Shown here one piece after another: positions 19,955 to 28,764 of a stretch of 64,000 nucleotides of DNA. Every line of letters begins with the position of its first letter. Within the stretch, counting starts at the first letter, position 1. A program made the translations under genes and the position numbers. Below the pieces are notes generated by a model that worked only from the letters and a program-made list of their open reading frames with translations, was not told the origin of the DNA and did no database searches. The stretch is from Acinetobacter suaedae. GTDB lineage: Bacteria; Pseudomonadota; Gammaproteobacteria; Pseudomonadales; Moraxellaceae. The DNA is taken from NCBI RefSeq assembly GCF_008630915.1, contig NZ_CP043909.1, positions 3,286,001-3,350,000 on the forward strand, in the 5' to 3' direction.

Positions 19955-20098
19955 TTATGGGGCGCAATGAATTTTGCAGTTTGATGTTGGTGGCTTTGGA
20001 TTTGGCGTTGTGTTATTGGTATCGCCATTATTATTTTCGTCGCATGCACTTAATAAGAGAAAGCTACTGCTTAACAGGGCAAATAAGAAATATCGCAT
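19955..20098 (-). CDS. Small lipoprotein (47 aa) upstream of plc
   Basis: This short gene begins MRYFLFALLSSSFLLLSAC: a complete lipoprotein signal with lipobox LSAC, giving Cys19 as the lipidated residue. The mature part is about 28 residues, Asn/Pro/Thr-rich (DENNNGDTNNTTPNPKPP), and ends SNCKIHCAP with two further cysteines. It ends 26 bases before the plc start, so the two are probably co-transcribed. A possible promoter (TTGTAT, 16 bases, TATTTT) lies about 15-40 bases upstream. Function is unknown; a partner or chaperone of the phospholipase is only an inference. Confidence 0.7.
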   Translation of the reverse strand: MRYFLFALLSSSFLLLSACDENNNGDTNNTTPNPKPPTSNCKIHCAP

Positions 20099-20194
20099 TT
20101 TACTATCCGTTAAAATATTCGTGCAGATAGTCAATACAATGTAAATGACAGTTCAATGATGGATTTATAGCAATTCGATGACATCTTCATCGAT

Positions 20195-20229
20195 AAAAAA
20201 AAGGCGGTCTAAAAAAACCAGACCGCCCG
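20195..20229 (-). terminator. Terminator of rph
   Basis: Reading leftward, an 8-bp GC-rich stem (GGCGGTCT/AGACCGCC) is followed by eight T. It lies just after the rph stop. Confidence 0.9.
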
Positions 20230-20245
20230 CACTATCAACTGGAAC

Positions 20246-20962
20246 TTACCAACCGAGTGCTTGCTGTTGCTTTTGAATCAATTCTGCGATTCCTTTTTCT
20301 GCAAGCTCTAACATGGCATTACACTGTTGACGAGTAAACGGTTTATCTTCTGCCGTTCCTTGAATTTCAATAAATTCACCCGCTTGTGTCATCACCACAT
20401 TTAAATCTGTTTGGCAATTTGAATCTTCTTCGTAGCATAAATCGAGGAGAACTTCGTCTTGATACATTCCCACCGAGATTGCAGCGATCAGACCTTTTAA
20501 AGGGTCTTGTTTAATTTTTTTGTTGCTGAGCAATACATTCATTGCATCAACCAAAGCCACTGCTGCACCTGTAATTGCTGCAGTACGCGTTCCGCCATCC
20601 GCTTGGATCACATCACAGTCAATCGTAATAGTGTTTTCACCTAACTTCTTCAAATCCACCATGGCACGCAAACTACGACCAATCAAACGTTGAATCTCTT
20701 GAGTACGACCACTTTGTTTACCGCGTGCTGCTTCACGATCACTACGGGTATGTGTTGAACGCGGTAACATGCCATATTCAGCAGTCACCCAACCTTGCCC
20801 TTGTCCTTTTAAAAATCGTGGAACAGAGTTGTCAATGCTTGCTGTACACAGCACTTTGGTATGACCAAACTCAACCAAAACTGAACCTTCAGCGTAACGG
20901 GTATAGTTACGGGTAATTTTTACCTCTCGTAATTGGTCTAATGCTCTCTGGTCAATACGCAT
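20246..20962 (-). CDS. rph: Ribonuclease PH
   Basis: The 238-residue phosphorolytic 3'-5' exoribonuclease trims tRNA 3' ends. It begins [20 protein letters not shown] and has the RNase PH signatures [22 protein letters not shown] near residue 57 and [22 protein letters not shown] near residue 110. The length matches the family. It has its own terminator and stands as a single transcription unit. Confidence 0.96.
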   Translation of the reverse strand: MRIDQRALDQLREVKITRNYTRYAEGSVLVEFGHTKVLCTASIDNSVPRFLKGQGQGWVTAEYGMLPRSTHTRSDREAARGKQSGRTQEIQRLIGRSLRAMVDLKKLGENTITIDCDVIQADGGTRTAAITGAAVALVDAMNVLLSNKKIKQDPLKGLIAAISVGMYQDEVLLDLCYEEDSNCQTDLNVVMTQAGEFIEIQGTAEDKPFTRQQCNAMLELAEKGIAELIQKQQQALGW

Positions 20963-21059
20963 AATGATTCCTTAAAACTATGGCACAAAAGTAATTGCGC
21001 CATAGTATAGCTCATTTGCCTACCTATTCCGTTTTACTTATTCGTTACAATTCACTCAT

Positions 21060-22208
21060 TTAAGCAAACTTCAATTTTGCTTTCAGTTTGCTTATTGCTT
21101 GGGCAAGGTGGCTACCGACATCATTTGGCAATGAACATTTGGCTAAACGAACCCAAACCGTCCAAAACTGCTTCATAAAGTTCGCTTCGTTATAGTTGAT
21201 ACCATATTCAGCACATAACGCTCTGATTTTAGGTGCAACTTCTTCATAACGATTGGCTGGCATATCTGGGAATAAATGGTGTTCAATCTGATGGCTTAAA
21301 TTACCACTCATAAAGTGCATCCATTTCCCACCGGTGAAGTTACTTGAACCACGAATTTGGCGTAAGTACCATTCAGCCTTGGTTTCATTTTCCGTATTGT
21401 CGGCTTCAAAAGTTTCAGCATCTTCGGTGAAGTGACCATTAAAAATCACTGCCGATGACCAAAGATTACGGATAATGTTCGCCACTGCATTTCCAGCTAA
21501 CACAGGAATAAAGTTAATGGTCGCAATCGCAGGGAAAAATACGTAATCTTTTAGAACTTGGCGTTTGGCTTTTTTACGGAACTCAGCAGCGTCTGCCCAT
21601 ACCTGTTTCCAGGTTTTGGTTTTATAGACTAAAGCATCTTCCAAATGTAAATTTTGTACGCCCACATACCACTGGAAAAAGAACATCAATTGCAATGCCA
21701 ATGGAATATTCGCCAAGTGACGGACTTCCCATTTCTGATCTTCACTTACGCGTAAAATACCATAGCCGACATCGTGGTCTTTACCAACGATATTGGTGTA
21801 AGTATGGTGCATATAGTTATGCGTATAACGCCAGTCATTGCCTGAACAGGTATTGTCCCAATCATAGTCTTCACCACGTAAACTTGGATCATTCAGCCAG
21901 TCAAACTGGCCATGCATAACATTGTGTCCAAGCTCCATGTTTTCTACGATTTTAGAAACGCCCAGCATTGCTGTTCCGACTAACCATACAGGTGGAATCC
22001 AGCCTCCAAACATCAACATGCTACGTGAAGCAATCTCGGTATAACGCACAAAATTACGTACTTTGTAGATATATTTCGAATCTTGTTCACCAAGGTTTTG
22101 CATCACCTCAAGACGAATTGCTTCTACACGACGACCAAACTCTGCAACTTGCTCAGGTGTTAAATGGGCCGATTTGGATGCTGTTTTAAACTCTAATGCC
22201 ATATTCAT
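21060..22208 (-). CDS. desB: Membrane fatty-acid desaturase, DesB-like
   Basis: The 382-residue integral membrane di-iron desaturase has all three histidine clusters: HNVMHGQ near residue 98, HNYMHHTYTN near 134 and HQIEHHLF near 309. Hydrophobic stretches lie between them. It is expected to introduce double bonds into acyl chains, as Pseudomonas DesB does with acyl-CoA. The start at 22208 is chosen because GAGGATT lies about 9 bases upstream. It follows the ferredoxin-type reductase gene by 24 bases, matching the desC-desB order with a divergent TetR gene in P. aeruginosa. Confidence 0.88.
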   Translation of the reverse strand: MNMALEFKTASKSAHLTPEQVAEFGRRVEAIRLEVMQNLGEQDSKYIYKVRNFVRYTEIASRSMLMFGGWIPPVWLVGTAMLGVSKIVENMELGHNVMHGQFDWLNDPSLRGEDYDWDNTCSGNDWRYTHNYMHHTYTNIVGKDHDVGYGILRVSEDQKWEVRHLANIPLALQLMFFFQWYVGVQNLHLEDALVYKTKTWKQVWADAAEFRKKAKRQVLKDYVFFPAIATINFIPVLAGNAVANIIRNLWSSAVIFNGHFTEDAETFEADNTENETKAEWYLRQIRGSSNFTGGKWMHFMSGNLSHQIEHHLFPDMPANRYEEVAPKIRALCAEYGINYNEANFMKQFWTVWVRLAKCSLPNDVGSHLAQAISKLKAKLKFA

Positions 22209-22232
22209 TGTGATAATCCTCAATATTTCTTT

Positions 22233-23258
22233 TTATAGGTCAATCGTGACTGGGCTAAGCGCCTGACTCACACATAATTTGATTGCGCGGTTCGGTTGAT
22301 CATCAATTTCACCCGTGATCACATTTTGTGTCACGCCGCTGACTTTGGTACAGCTACAGCGGTTACATACACCCATACGGCAACCATGTTGTGGGCGTAA
22401 ACCTGCTTGTTCTGCACTACTTAGGAGATTCGTCGTTGCAATAAAGTTCTGTTGTGCACGGCGGAAGGTAATCTGTTGAGCTTCATTGGACTGTTCCAAC
22501 TGCACAGGTTGGAAGAATTCCTGATGGAAATTTTCTGCTGCGCCATGTTGCATATAGATCTCTTGTGCTTGACGCATCATGCTGTGGTGACCACATGCAT
22601 AGGCTTGAATTTCTTTAAAATTCGGTACCAATTGCTCTAACAAAGCTGTATCTAAATGCTGTTTGGCTACAGAGGTATTAAAGAAATGGTATTTTAGCTG
22701 TGGATATTGTTTCGCCAAATCCACGATCTCTTGATGGAACACTTCAGCACGGTTGAAGTACAACACATGAATTTCTTTTAAGTTCTGTGCAATCGCTTGT
22801 TTCAATAAAGAATAGATGGCAGTGATACCAGAACCTGATGCAATTAATAGTGCGGGTTGCTGCCCTTGGTGCAAAACAAAATCACCTTGTGCTTGCGAGA
22901 TTTCAACACAATCACCCACGTGTAAAAGCTGAGCTGCACTAGAGACTAGACCTTGCACTTTGATTCCCAGACGGATCTCTCCTTGCGGCGTAATATCAAT
23001 AATTGAATAACTACGCTGATGATAAATCCCCTGAATCATCAAGGTAATCAAAATACTTTGTCCTGCACTTACTTGCGAAAGATCAAAGTTATGATTTGGC
23101 TTTAAAGTCAATAAAACCATATCTGTACTTAATGAGCGTACTGCTGTCACTTCAGCAAGAATACGTTTCCAAGCAAAAGTTGGTTTTATTTTTTGCAAAA
23201 CAAAATCAACAAAATCTTCTCTAACCCAGTGTGGCTGATACCCTAACTTTGCGTTCAT
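22233..23258 (-). CDS. desC: Ferredoxin/flavin reductase electron donor, DesC-like
   Basis: The 341-residue protein joins an FAD-binding domain (QRSYSIIDI near residue 95), an NAD(P)-binding domain (LLIASGSGITAIYSLL near 148, YACGHHSMM near 233) and a C-terminal plant-type 2Fe-2S domain with CRMGVCNRC (CX4CX2C) and a final cysteine near LCVSQ. It should pass electrons from NADPH to the desaturase downstream. I start it at 23258 (MNAKLGYQ), preceded by GAGGAACGT. Its promoter carries three TetR-type operator palindromes. Confidence 0.88.
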   Translation of the reverse strand: MNAKLGYQPHWVREDFVDFVLQKIKPTFAWKRILAEVTAVRSLSTDMVLLTLKPNHNFDLSQVSAGQSILITLMIQGIYHQRSYSIIDITPQGEIRLGIKVQGLVSSAAQLLHVGDCVEISQAQGDFVLHQGQQPALLIASGSGITAIYSLLKQAIAQNLKEIHVLYFNRAEVFHQEIVDLAKQYPQLKYHFFNTSVAKQHLDTALLEQLVPNFKEIQAYACGHHSMMRQAQEIYMQHGAAENFHQEFFQPVQLEQSNEAQQITFRRAQQNFIATTNLLSSAEQAGLRPQHGCRMGVCNRCSCTKVSGVTQNVITGEIDDQPNRAIKLCVSQALSPVTIDL

Positions 23259-23292
23259 ACGTTCCTCGTTTTGTATCTGGCTATTTATATTG

Positions 23293-23367
23293 AGTGAACA
23301 AATGTTCATGTAGTGAACATGTGTACACTATATTCACTTGTGTTCACTGAGTCAACACTTGTTCACT
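23293..23367 (-). promoter_or_regulatory. desCB promoter with DesT-type operators
   Basis: Reading leftward, -35 TTGACT (23350-23355), a 17-base spacer and -10 TATAGT (23327-23332) form a near-consensus promoter. The palindrome AGTCAACACTTGTTCACT (23350-23367) covers the -35. Two related sites follow at 23312-23329 (AGTGAAC-4-GTACACT), overlapping the -10, and 23293-23310 (AGTGAAC-4-GTTCATG). The half-site AGTGAAC with a 4-base centre resembles the site recalled for P. aeruginosa DesT. The rest of the 23259-23571 gap is AT-rich, with the tetR start region on the right. Confidence 0.8.
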
Positions 23368-23571
23368 AATTTTCTGAGTGTTTTTTACTCTTTTTTATAA
23401 ATGCTTAAATTCTCTTGAAAAAAACAACGCCTTGAGGAGATACTAAACCTGCTGAAAATGTGACTGAATTTGCCAAAAGCTAAAAAGTGTCTGATTGAGC
23501 AATGGATTAAAGCTAAAAAAAAGCTATTTTTTTTGCTAGACTCTATCGTATGGTTTTAATGGATCTTATTC

Positions 23572-24222
23572 ATGTCGATTAGAGATGAACGAAAACAACA
23601 GAGTCGGCAAGCTCTACTGGATGCAGCACTTCACCTCAGTACCTCTGGGCGCTCATTTAGTAGTATTAGTTTGCGAGAAGTTGCTCGCGAGGTTGGTTTA
23701 GTACCAACAGCGTTTTATCGTCATTTCCAAGATATGGAAGCACTGGGGCAAGAGCTCGTTGATCAAGTCTCTTTACATCTCAAAAGTCTGATTCATCAAC
23801 TCGGTCAAAGCTATCTAAAACATAGTGGGGCCGCTAAAACCCGCACCAGTATTGAGTTGTTCGTACAAGCGGTCAATCATAGCCCGCAACAATGGCAGTT
23901 TATGATTGCCGAACGTTGGGGCGGATCTGAAACGGTAAGAATCGCAATTGCACGTGAAATTGAGTTTTTGATTGAAGATCTCGCCATTGATCTCTGCAAG
24001 CTTGAAACCTTCAAGCACATTAAAGACGCCAAACACTTACAAGTCTTATCCACCATTTTAATCAATATGTCATTTACTTGGGCAATGACATGGATCAACC
24101 TACCTAAACAGTTTGAAATTGACGATTTACTAGAACAACAAAACCTTTTTATAGACAACGCAACCACTCAGGTACGTTTGTTATTTAACGGGATCTCAAA
24201 TTGGGAACCACAAAACGCTTGA
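23572..24222 (+). CDS. desT: TetR-family repressor, DesT/FabR-like
   Basis: The 216-residue regulator has an N-terminal TetR helix-turn-helix (SISLREVAREVGLVPTAFYRHF, residues about 31-52) of the FabR/DesT type and a helical ligand domain. In Pseudomonas, DesT senses the ratio of saturated to unsaturated acyl-CoA and represses desCB. Here the gene is divergent from the desaturase pair and three matching operators lie between them. The start has only a weak ribosome site (GGATC). Confidence 0.85.
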   Translation: MSIRDERKQQSRQALLDAALHLSTSGRSFSSISLREVAREVGLVPTAFYRHFQDMEALGQELVDQVSLHLKSLIHQLGQSYLKHSGAAKTRTSIELFVQAVNHSPQQWQFMIAERWGGSETVRIAIAREIEFLIEDLAIDLCKLETFKHIKDAKHLQVLSTILINMSFTWAMTWINLPKQFEIDDLLEQQNLFIDNATTQVRLLFNGISNWEPQNA

Positions 24223-24328
24223 CCACATCAAAATCAAAGTTTGATATATAAAAGCATTGCTTCGCGTTATTATGCATTAGACAATAATGCAATGCCGTTT
24301 AGAACACTATGAGGAGCTTATAAGCATC

Positions 24329-24958
24329 ATGAATCCTGATCGTCATACACAGTTCTTAATTCGCAAAGAAAAAATTTTGCAGGTTGCTGAAAAACTATTA
24401 CTAGAAAACAACCAAGAAATGACCCTAGATGAACTGGTTGCCGAACTGGACATTGCCAAAGGTACACTATACAAACATTTCCGCAGCAAAAACGAACTGC
24501 TACTGGAACTTATTATTCAAAATGAAAAAGAAATTTTAAAAATTTCAGATAAATATAATACTGATGTCAAAGAATATGCGCCTCGCTATATGCTCTATCA
24601 TCTAAAAGCACCAAGTCGTACGATTCTATTGCATCAATTAGAAGAACATCTCACCATGACTGAATCAAAGTTAAAACATCTCTTTGATGAGCTCTATGAA
24701 ATTCGTCAGCAACGTATTGTTTCTTTGAAAGAAATGACCGAAAAATATTTAAAGTCGCAAAATTATGACATGTCGATTCGTGATTATTTATCTTATATTT
24801 GGTCACTGACCTATGGCGCAGCCTTATTATTAAATTCAAGCTATTACCAACGCTCAATCGGCTCACGGGAAAAATTAATTAACCTTTATGTCAATCAGGC
24901 TCTATCGTTGCCTACACAGAAAGTTCAGATCGATATCCAAGCGCTTGATAATGAGTAG
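24329..24958 (+). CDS. TetR/AcrR-family transcriptional regulator
   Basis: The 209-residue protein has a canonical TetR DNA-binding domain (MTLDELVAELDIAKGTLYKHFRSKNELL) near residues 30-58. The effector domain has no recognised ligand. I use the ATG at 24329 (MNPDRHTQF), with GAGGAG 13 bases upstream; an upstream in-frame ATG at 24287 is less likely. It follows the DesT-like gene in the same direction but with 106 bases between, so it may have its own promoter. Its targets are not evident. Confidence 0.85.
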   Translation: MNPDRHTQFLIRKEKILQVAEKLLLENNQEMTLDELVAELDIAKGTLYKHFRSKNELLLELIIQNEKEILKISDKYNTDVKEYAPRYMLYHLKAPSRTILLHQLEEHLTMTESKLKHLFDELYEIRQQRIVSLKEMTEKYLKSQNYDMSIRDYLSYIWSLTYGAALLLNSSYYQRSIGSREKLINLYVNQALSLPTQKVQIDIQALDNE

Positions 24959-25020
24959 AAACTCTTAATTTTCCAGCTATACATCTCTGATCGTCCCCTC
25001 ATCCTCTTACCTAACCACAT

Positions 25021-25053
25021 TAAAAAAGGACTGCAGCTATTGCCCAGTCCTTT
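25021..25053 (-). terminator. Terminator of dsbA
   Basis: Reading leftward, AAAGGACTG pairs with CAGTCCTTT over 9 bp and is followed by a run of T, 24 bases after the dsbA stop. Confidence 0.85.
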
Positions 25054-25076
25054 ACATTTGGGTTAAAGAGCAATTT

Positions 25077-25697
25077 TTATTTGCCTTTACGCTCTTTTTC
25101 TAGCAAGAAGTCAACCACTTGGGTGACTTTTTCATCTTCACCCTGTACCACATATTTCCCGTTTACTACGACTGCAGGTACGCCTGTCAATTGGTACTGT
25201 TGTGCCAACTGATTTGATTCCGCAATTTTTGCAGTAATTGGGAAAGAGTTAAACATACTATTAAATTTCTGTTCTGGCACACCGTAACGCGCAAAGAACT
25301 TCGCTTGAGAGGCTTGGTCAAAGATCTGCTGACCACCCTCATGAATCGCATGGAACAATGGAATATGGGTTCTCTTCCGAACACCAAGCGCTTCTGACAC
25401 ATAGTAACCACGCGCACCTTGCTCCCACACCTTATTCATGGCTGCTGGTGTACGAAGGAAATACACATCTTTTGGAATTTTCTTTAACCAAGTTTGCATA
25501 TGCGGCTCAAGGTTATAGCAGTGACCACAGCCATACCAGAAAAATTCACGGACTTCGTATTGTCCTGCTGGCGCGACCGTTTTTCCAGGATTGGCCACCA
25601 CCGTATAGTCTTTACCTTCAACAAAATTCGCAGCCATTGCATTCATTGAAAACGTCAACGCAACTGCACTTAAACCACCGAGTACTAACTTTTTCAT
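25077..25697 (-). CDS. dsbA: DsbA thiol:disulfide interchange protein
   Basis: The 206-residue periplasmic oxidase has a signal peptide (MKKLVLGGLSAVALTFSMNAMA), the active site CGHC at residues 57-60 in EFFWYGCGHC, and the cis-proline loop TGVPAVV (Pro174). It introduces disulfides into exported proteins. The start at 25697 gives a normal signal peptide; an in-frame ATG eight codons upstream lacks a ribosome site. It is divergent from ubiG. Confidence 0.95.
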   Translation of the reverse strand: MKKLVLGGLSAVALTFSMNAMAANFVEGKDYTVVANPGKTVAPAGQYEVREFFWYGCGHCYNLEPHMQTWLKKIPKDVYFLRTPAAMNKVWEQGARGYYVSEALGVRKRTHIPLFHAIHEGGQQIFDQASQAKFFARYGVPEQKFNSMFNSFPITAKIAESNQLAQQYQLTGVPAVVVNGKYVVQGEDEKVTQVVDFLLEKERKGK

Positions 25698-25875
25698 TGC
25701 CTGTGCTTTTCCTCTAAGCATTTTTCGTAAGTTTATATGCTAAATATAAAGCAAACTCGATTAATTCGTTTTTCTTATGTGAAGTTTTTTATTGGATTTA
25801 TCGCTTTTTTTGCCAGAATCGCTACACTACCAAAAGATTAAACTGAAATAATCATCCTAATATAGAGGTGACACC

Positions 25876-26589
25876 ATGTCGCAATTGAATGTTGACCCGC
25901 AAGAAATCGCAAAATTTGAAGCATTGGCTGCCAAATGGTGGGATCAACATTCGGAATTTCGCCCACTCCATCAAATCAACCCATTACGCCTAAACTGGAT
26001 CGATGAACGAGCTGGTGGTTTAGCGGGCAAAAAAGTCCTCGATGTTGGCTGTGGTGGCGGAATTCTGGCAGAAAGCATGGCACGTCGTGGTGCCGATGTC
26101 CTCGGCATTGATATGGGCGAAGCACCACTTGCCGTTGCACGCCTGCATGCCCAGCAAGAAAATGTACAAAATATCGAGTATCGCCAAATTCCTGTTGAAC
26201 AGCTGGCACTAGAGCAAGCGGGTCAATATGATGTGGTGACCTGCATGGAAATGATGGAGCACGTGCCTGATCCTGCATCAATTGTTCAGGCCTGCCAAAA
26301 CTTAGTGAAACCAGGTGGTCATGTATTCTTTTCAACCATTAACCGCAATCCGAAATCGTATTTATTTGCGATTATTGGTGCCGAATACGTGCTTCGTTTA
26401 CTGCCAAAAGGCACACATGATTATCATAAGTTCATTCGCCCTTCAGAAATGGCACATGATATTCGCAATGCAGGTCTGAGCCTGAAGGAAATGACAGGAT
26501 TACATTACAACCCGATTACCAAGCATTACTGGCTAGCACCCAATGTTGATGTGAATTATATGGTACATACGATCAATACAGGTGCATGA
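25876..26589 (+). CDS. ubiG: Ubiquinone biosynthesis O-methyltransferase UbiG
   Basis: The 237-residue SAM-dependent methyltransferase carries motif [21 protein letters not shown] (about 50) and the UbiG-typical [11 protein letters not shown] (about 123). The N-terminus [20 protein letters not shown] is diagnostic. It carries out both O-methylations in ubiquinone synthesis. GAGGTG is a good ribosome site. The stop codon overlaps the gph start (ATGATG), indicating coupling. Confidence 0.96.
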   Translation: MSQLNVDPQEIAKFEALAAKWWDQHSEFRPLHQINPLRLNWIDERAGGLAGKKVLDVGCGGGILAESMARRGADVLGIDMGEAPLAVARLHAQQENVQNIEYRQIPVEQLALEQAGQYDVVTCMEMMEHVPDPASIVQACQNLVKPGGHVFFSTINRNPKSYLFAIIGAEYVLRLLPKGTHDYHKFIRPSEMAHDIRNAGLSLKEMTGLHYNPITKHYWLAPNVDVNYMVHTINTGA

Positions 26590-27287
26590 TGAAAGCGGTT
26601 TTATTTGATCTAGATGGCACCTTAATTGATACTGCAGCTGACTTTATTCGAATCATTCAGCAAATGTGTCGAGATGAACAACGTCCAGTCATTGATGCAG
26701 AACTCATTCGCACCCAAGTATCTGAGGGTGCACGTGCCATGGTGAAATTGGTTTATCCCGAATTAGAACTCACTGATCCTATTTTCTTAGCACACCGCCA
26801 ACGCTTTTTAGATGTGTATGGTGACAACATCGTCGTTGATACCGATCTATTTGAGGGTATGTATCCATTACTTGAAGAACTTGAGGCAAATCAAATTCCT
26901 TGGGGAATCGTGACCAATAAACCGCGTGGTTTGAGTGAATCCTTATTGGCTGAACTAAAACTGACTGAACGTTGCGCAGTTCTGGTTTGTCCTGAAGATG
27001 TGAGTAAAACCAAACCAGATCCGGAACCCATGTATTTAGCAGCAAAACAGTTGCAGATTGATCCTCAAGAGATTATTTATGTGGGAGATCATCCCCGTGA
27101 TATTGATGCTGGTCGTCACGCAGAGATGTACACTATTCTAGCTGCATATGGTTACTTACCTATAGAATCTCGTGATGATCTTAACGCATGGCAAGCAGAT
27201 GCCATTATTCACACTGTTGCTGAGCTTCAACAATTGCTCCAACAGAAAATCACAGTTTTAGCAGAAAATCAGGGTATGATGAGTTAA
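26586..27287 (+). CDS. gph: Phosphoglycolate phosphatase-type HAD hydrolase
   Basis: The 233-residue HAD hydrolase begins [17 protein letters not shown] (nucleophile Asp in DLDGT), followed by VTNKPRG (motif II) and KTKPDPEPM with [16 protein letters not shown] (motifs III and IV). It overlaps ubiG by 4 bases. In Acinetobacter and Pseudomonas this ubiG neighbour is annotated as Gph or as MupP of the MurNAc-6-P recycling pathway; the sequence alone does not decide between them. A recycling role would fit with ampD elsewhere in the window. Confidence 0.88.
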   Translation: MMKAVLFDLDGTLIDTAADFIRIIQQMCRDEQRPVIDAELIRTQVSEGARAMVKLVYPELELTDPIFLAHRQRFLDVYGDNIVVDTDLFEGMYPLLEELEANQIPWGIVTNKPRGLSESLLAELKLTERCAVLVCPEDVSKTKPDPEPMYLAAKQLQIDPQEIIYVGDHPRDIDAGRHAEMYTILAAYGYLPIESRDDLNAWQADAIIHTVAELQQLLQQKITVLAENQGMMS

Positions 27288-27317
27288 ACAACTCAGAGAA
27301 TAACAGGAGGCATAACA

Positions 27318-28064
27318 ATGAAATATTCAGAATATCAACCTCGCCCAGATCTGCTTAAAGATCGCATTATCTTAATCACAGGTGCTGGTGATGGGATCGG
27401 ACGAGCTGCTGCGATGAGTTATGCCCTTCATGGTGCAACGGTGGTATTACACGGTCGTACCTTAAATAAACTTGAAGTCATTTATGATGAAATTGAAGCT
27501 TTAGGTGCTCCGCAACCCGCTATTCTCCCATTACAACTCTCAACGGCATCGAGTCACGATTATGAGCTTTTAGTCGATACCTTAGAACAGCAGTTTGGTC
27601 GTTTAGATGGTATTTTGCACAATGCTGGCATGTTAGGTGATCGTGTAGCCCTCGCCGATTATCCTGTGGATGTTTGGGATGATGTCATGGCGGTAAATTT
27701 ACGCGCACCTTTTGCTTTAACTCAAGCGTTATTACCTTTACTCGAAAAATCAGAACATGCTTCTGTGATTTTTACCAGTTCAGGTGTTGGGCGTGAAGCA
27801 CGTGCATTGTGGGGTGCTTATTCTGTTTCCAAAATTGCGACGGAAGCCATGAGCAAAATATTTGCTTTAGAAAACAGCTTCCCAAACATTCGCTATAATT
27901 GTATTAATCCAGGCGGTACACGTACTGCCATGCGTGCTAAAGCTTACCCAGATGAAGATCCAAAAGTGTTACCTACACCGGACAGCATCATGCCTGCCTA
28001 TCTTTATCTGATGGGTGATGATAGCTTAGACATGAACGGGCAAAGTATTGATGCTCAAGATTAA
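27318..28064 (+). CDS. yciK: YciK-like short-chain dehydrogenase
   Basis: The 248-residue SDR has the cofactor motif ILITGAGDGIGRAAA near residue 18, HNAGMLGD near 95, the catalytic Ser region IFTSSGVGR and YSVSK (Tyr-X3-Lys) near 173. The N-terminal DLLKDRIILITGAGDGIG and overall length match YciK of gammaproteobacteria. It has an excellent ribosome site (CAGGAGG) and follows gph by 30 bases, so ubiG-gph-yciK probably form one operon. The physiological substrate is not known. Confidence 0.9.
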   Translation: MKYSEYQPRPDLLKDRIILITGAGDGIGRAAAMSYALHGATVVLHGRTLNKLEVIYDEIEALGAPQPAILPLQLSTASSHDYELLVDTLEQQFGRLDGILHNAGMLGDRVALADYPVDVWDDVMAVNLRAPFALTQALLPLLEKSEHASVIFTSSGVGREARALWGAYSVSKIATEAMSKIFALENSFPNIRYNCINPGGTRTAMRAKAYPDEDPKVLPTPDSIMPAYLYLMGDDSLDMNGQSIDAQD

Positions 28065-28244
28065 GATCTGTTGCCATTTAGACTTTATGACAATAATTCC
28101 AAACAGTATTAAAGACTGACCTGATGCAGAGAGCTGCTGAGATTATCTTCATCTTTTTAAAGGAACAACGAATTGATCTTCACAGTTTCTCTGCATTTTT
28201 AAGGTACAGTTTTCACATGAGAGACATCCGATATTAGGTGTATC

Positions 28245-28622
28245 ATGAAAAAAATTTTCATTATTTTGATGTTAGGTTCAACTGCCTTGTTGGGAAGTGT
28301 GACAAGTTTTGCAAGTCCTCCATTTGACCGCAATGAAGATGCGCGTGGCAAACATGGTCGCAATTTTGAACGTTCAGATAATGACAACCGGATGCGTGAA
28401 CGTCGTATGCGCGAGGAACGTGGTGTAGAGCGCTTGAAACAACATCGCTGGCAAGCGGGATATGTCATGCCTCAACACTATCGCGGTAATGGCTACAAGA
28501 TTGATTATAAAGAAAATAATCTACCAAAGCCGGGGCGTAATCAACAATGGTATAAAATTAATAACGACTATATCTTAGTTAACTCGGATGATAATAGTAT
28601 TGTCAGTATACGGGCATTCTAA
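28245..28622 (+). CDS. RcnB-family periplasmic protein
   Basis: The 125-residue protein has a signal peptide (MKKIFIILMLGSTALLGSVTSFA), a basic charged middle (RERRMREERGVERLKQHRW) and a C-terminal RcnB-like domain (WQAGYVMPQHYRGNGYKIDY, then PKPGRNQQWYKINNDYILV and SIVSIRAF). RcnB in E. coli modulates nickel/cobalt efflux; most family members have no tested function. No metal-efflux gene is adjacent here, so a metal role is not supported by context. A terminator follows. Confidence 0.85.
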   Translation: MKKIFIILMLGSTALLGSVTSFASPPFDRNEDARGKHGRNFERSDNDNRMRERRMREERGVERLKQHRWQAGYVMPQHYRGNGYKIDYKENNLPKPGRNQQWYKINNDYILVNSDDNSIVSIRAF

Positions 28623-28665
28623 ACGTGCCGCATTGATTTACACTTGATTCATGTCGAACTAGATT

Positions 28666-28693
28666 GCACTCAAACCTCATTTGAGTGCTTTTT
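28666..28693 (+). terminator. Terminator after the RcnB-like gene
   Basis: GCACTCAAA and its exact complement form a 9-bp stem with a 5-base loop, followed by TTTTT. Confidence 0.85.
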
Positions 28694-28764
28694 ATTAAAC
28701 TAAATCATGTGAGTTTGAGTTTTTTTGTTTAGAATCATCTCATATCTGTTGATTTGAGATCGGT

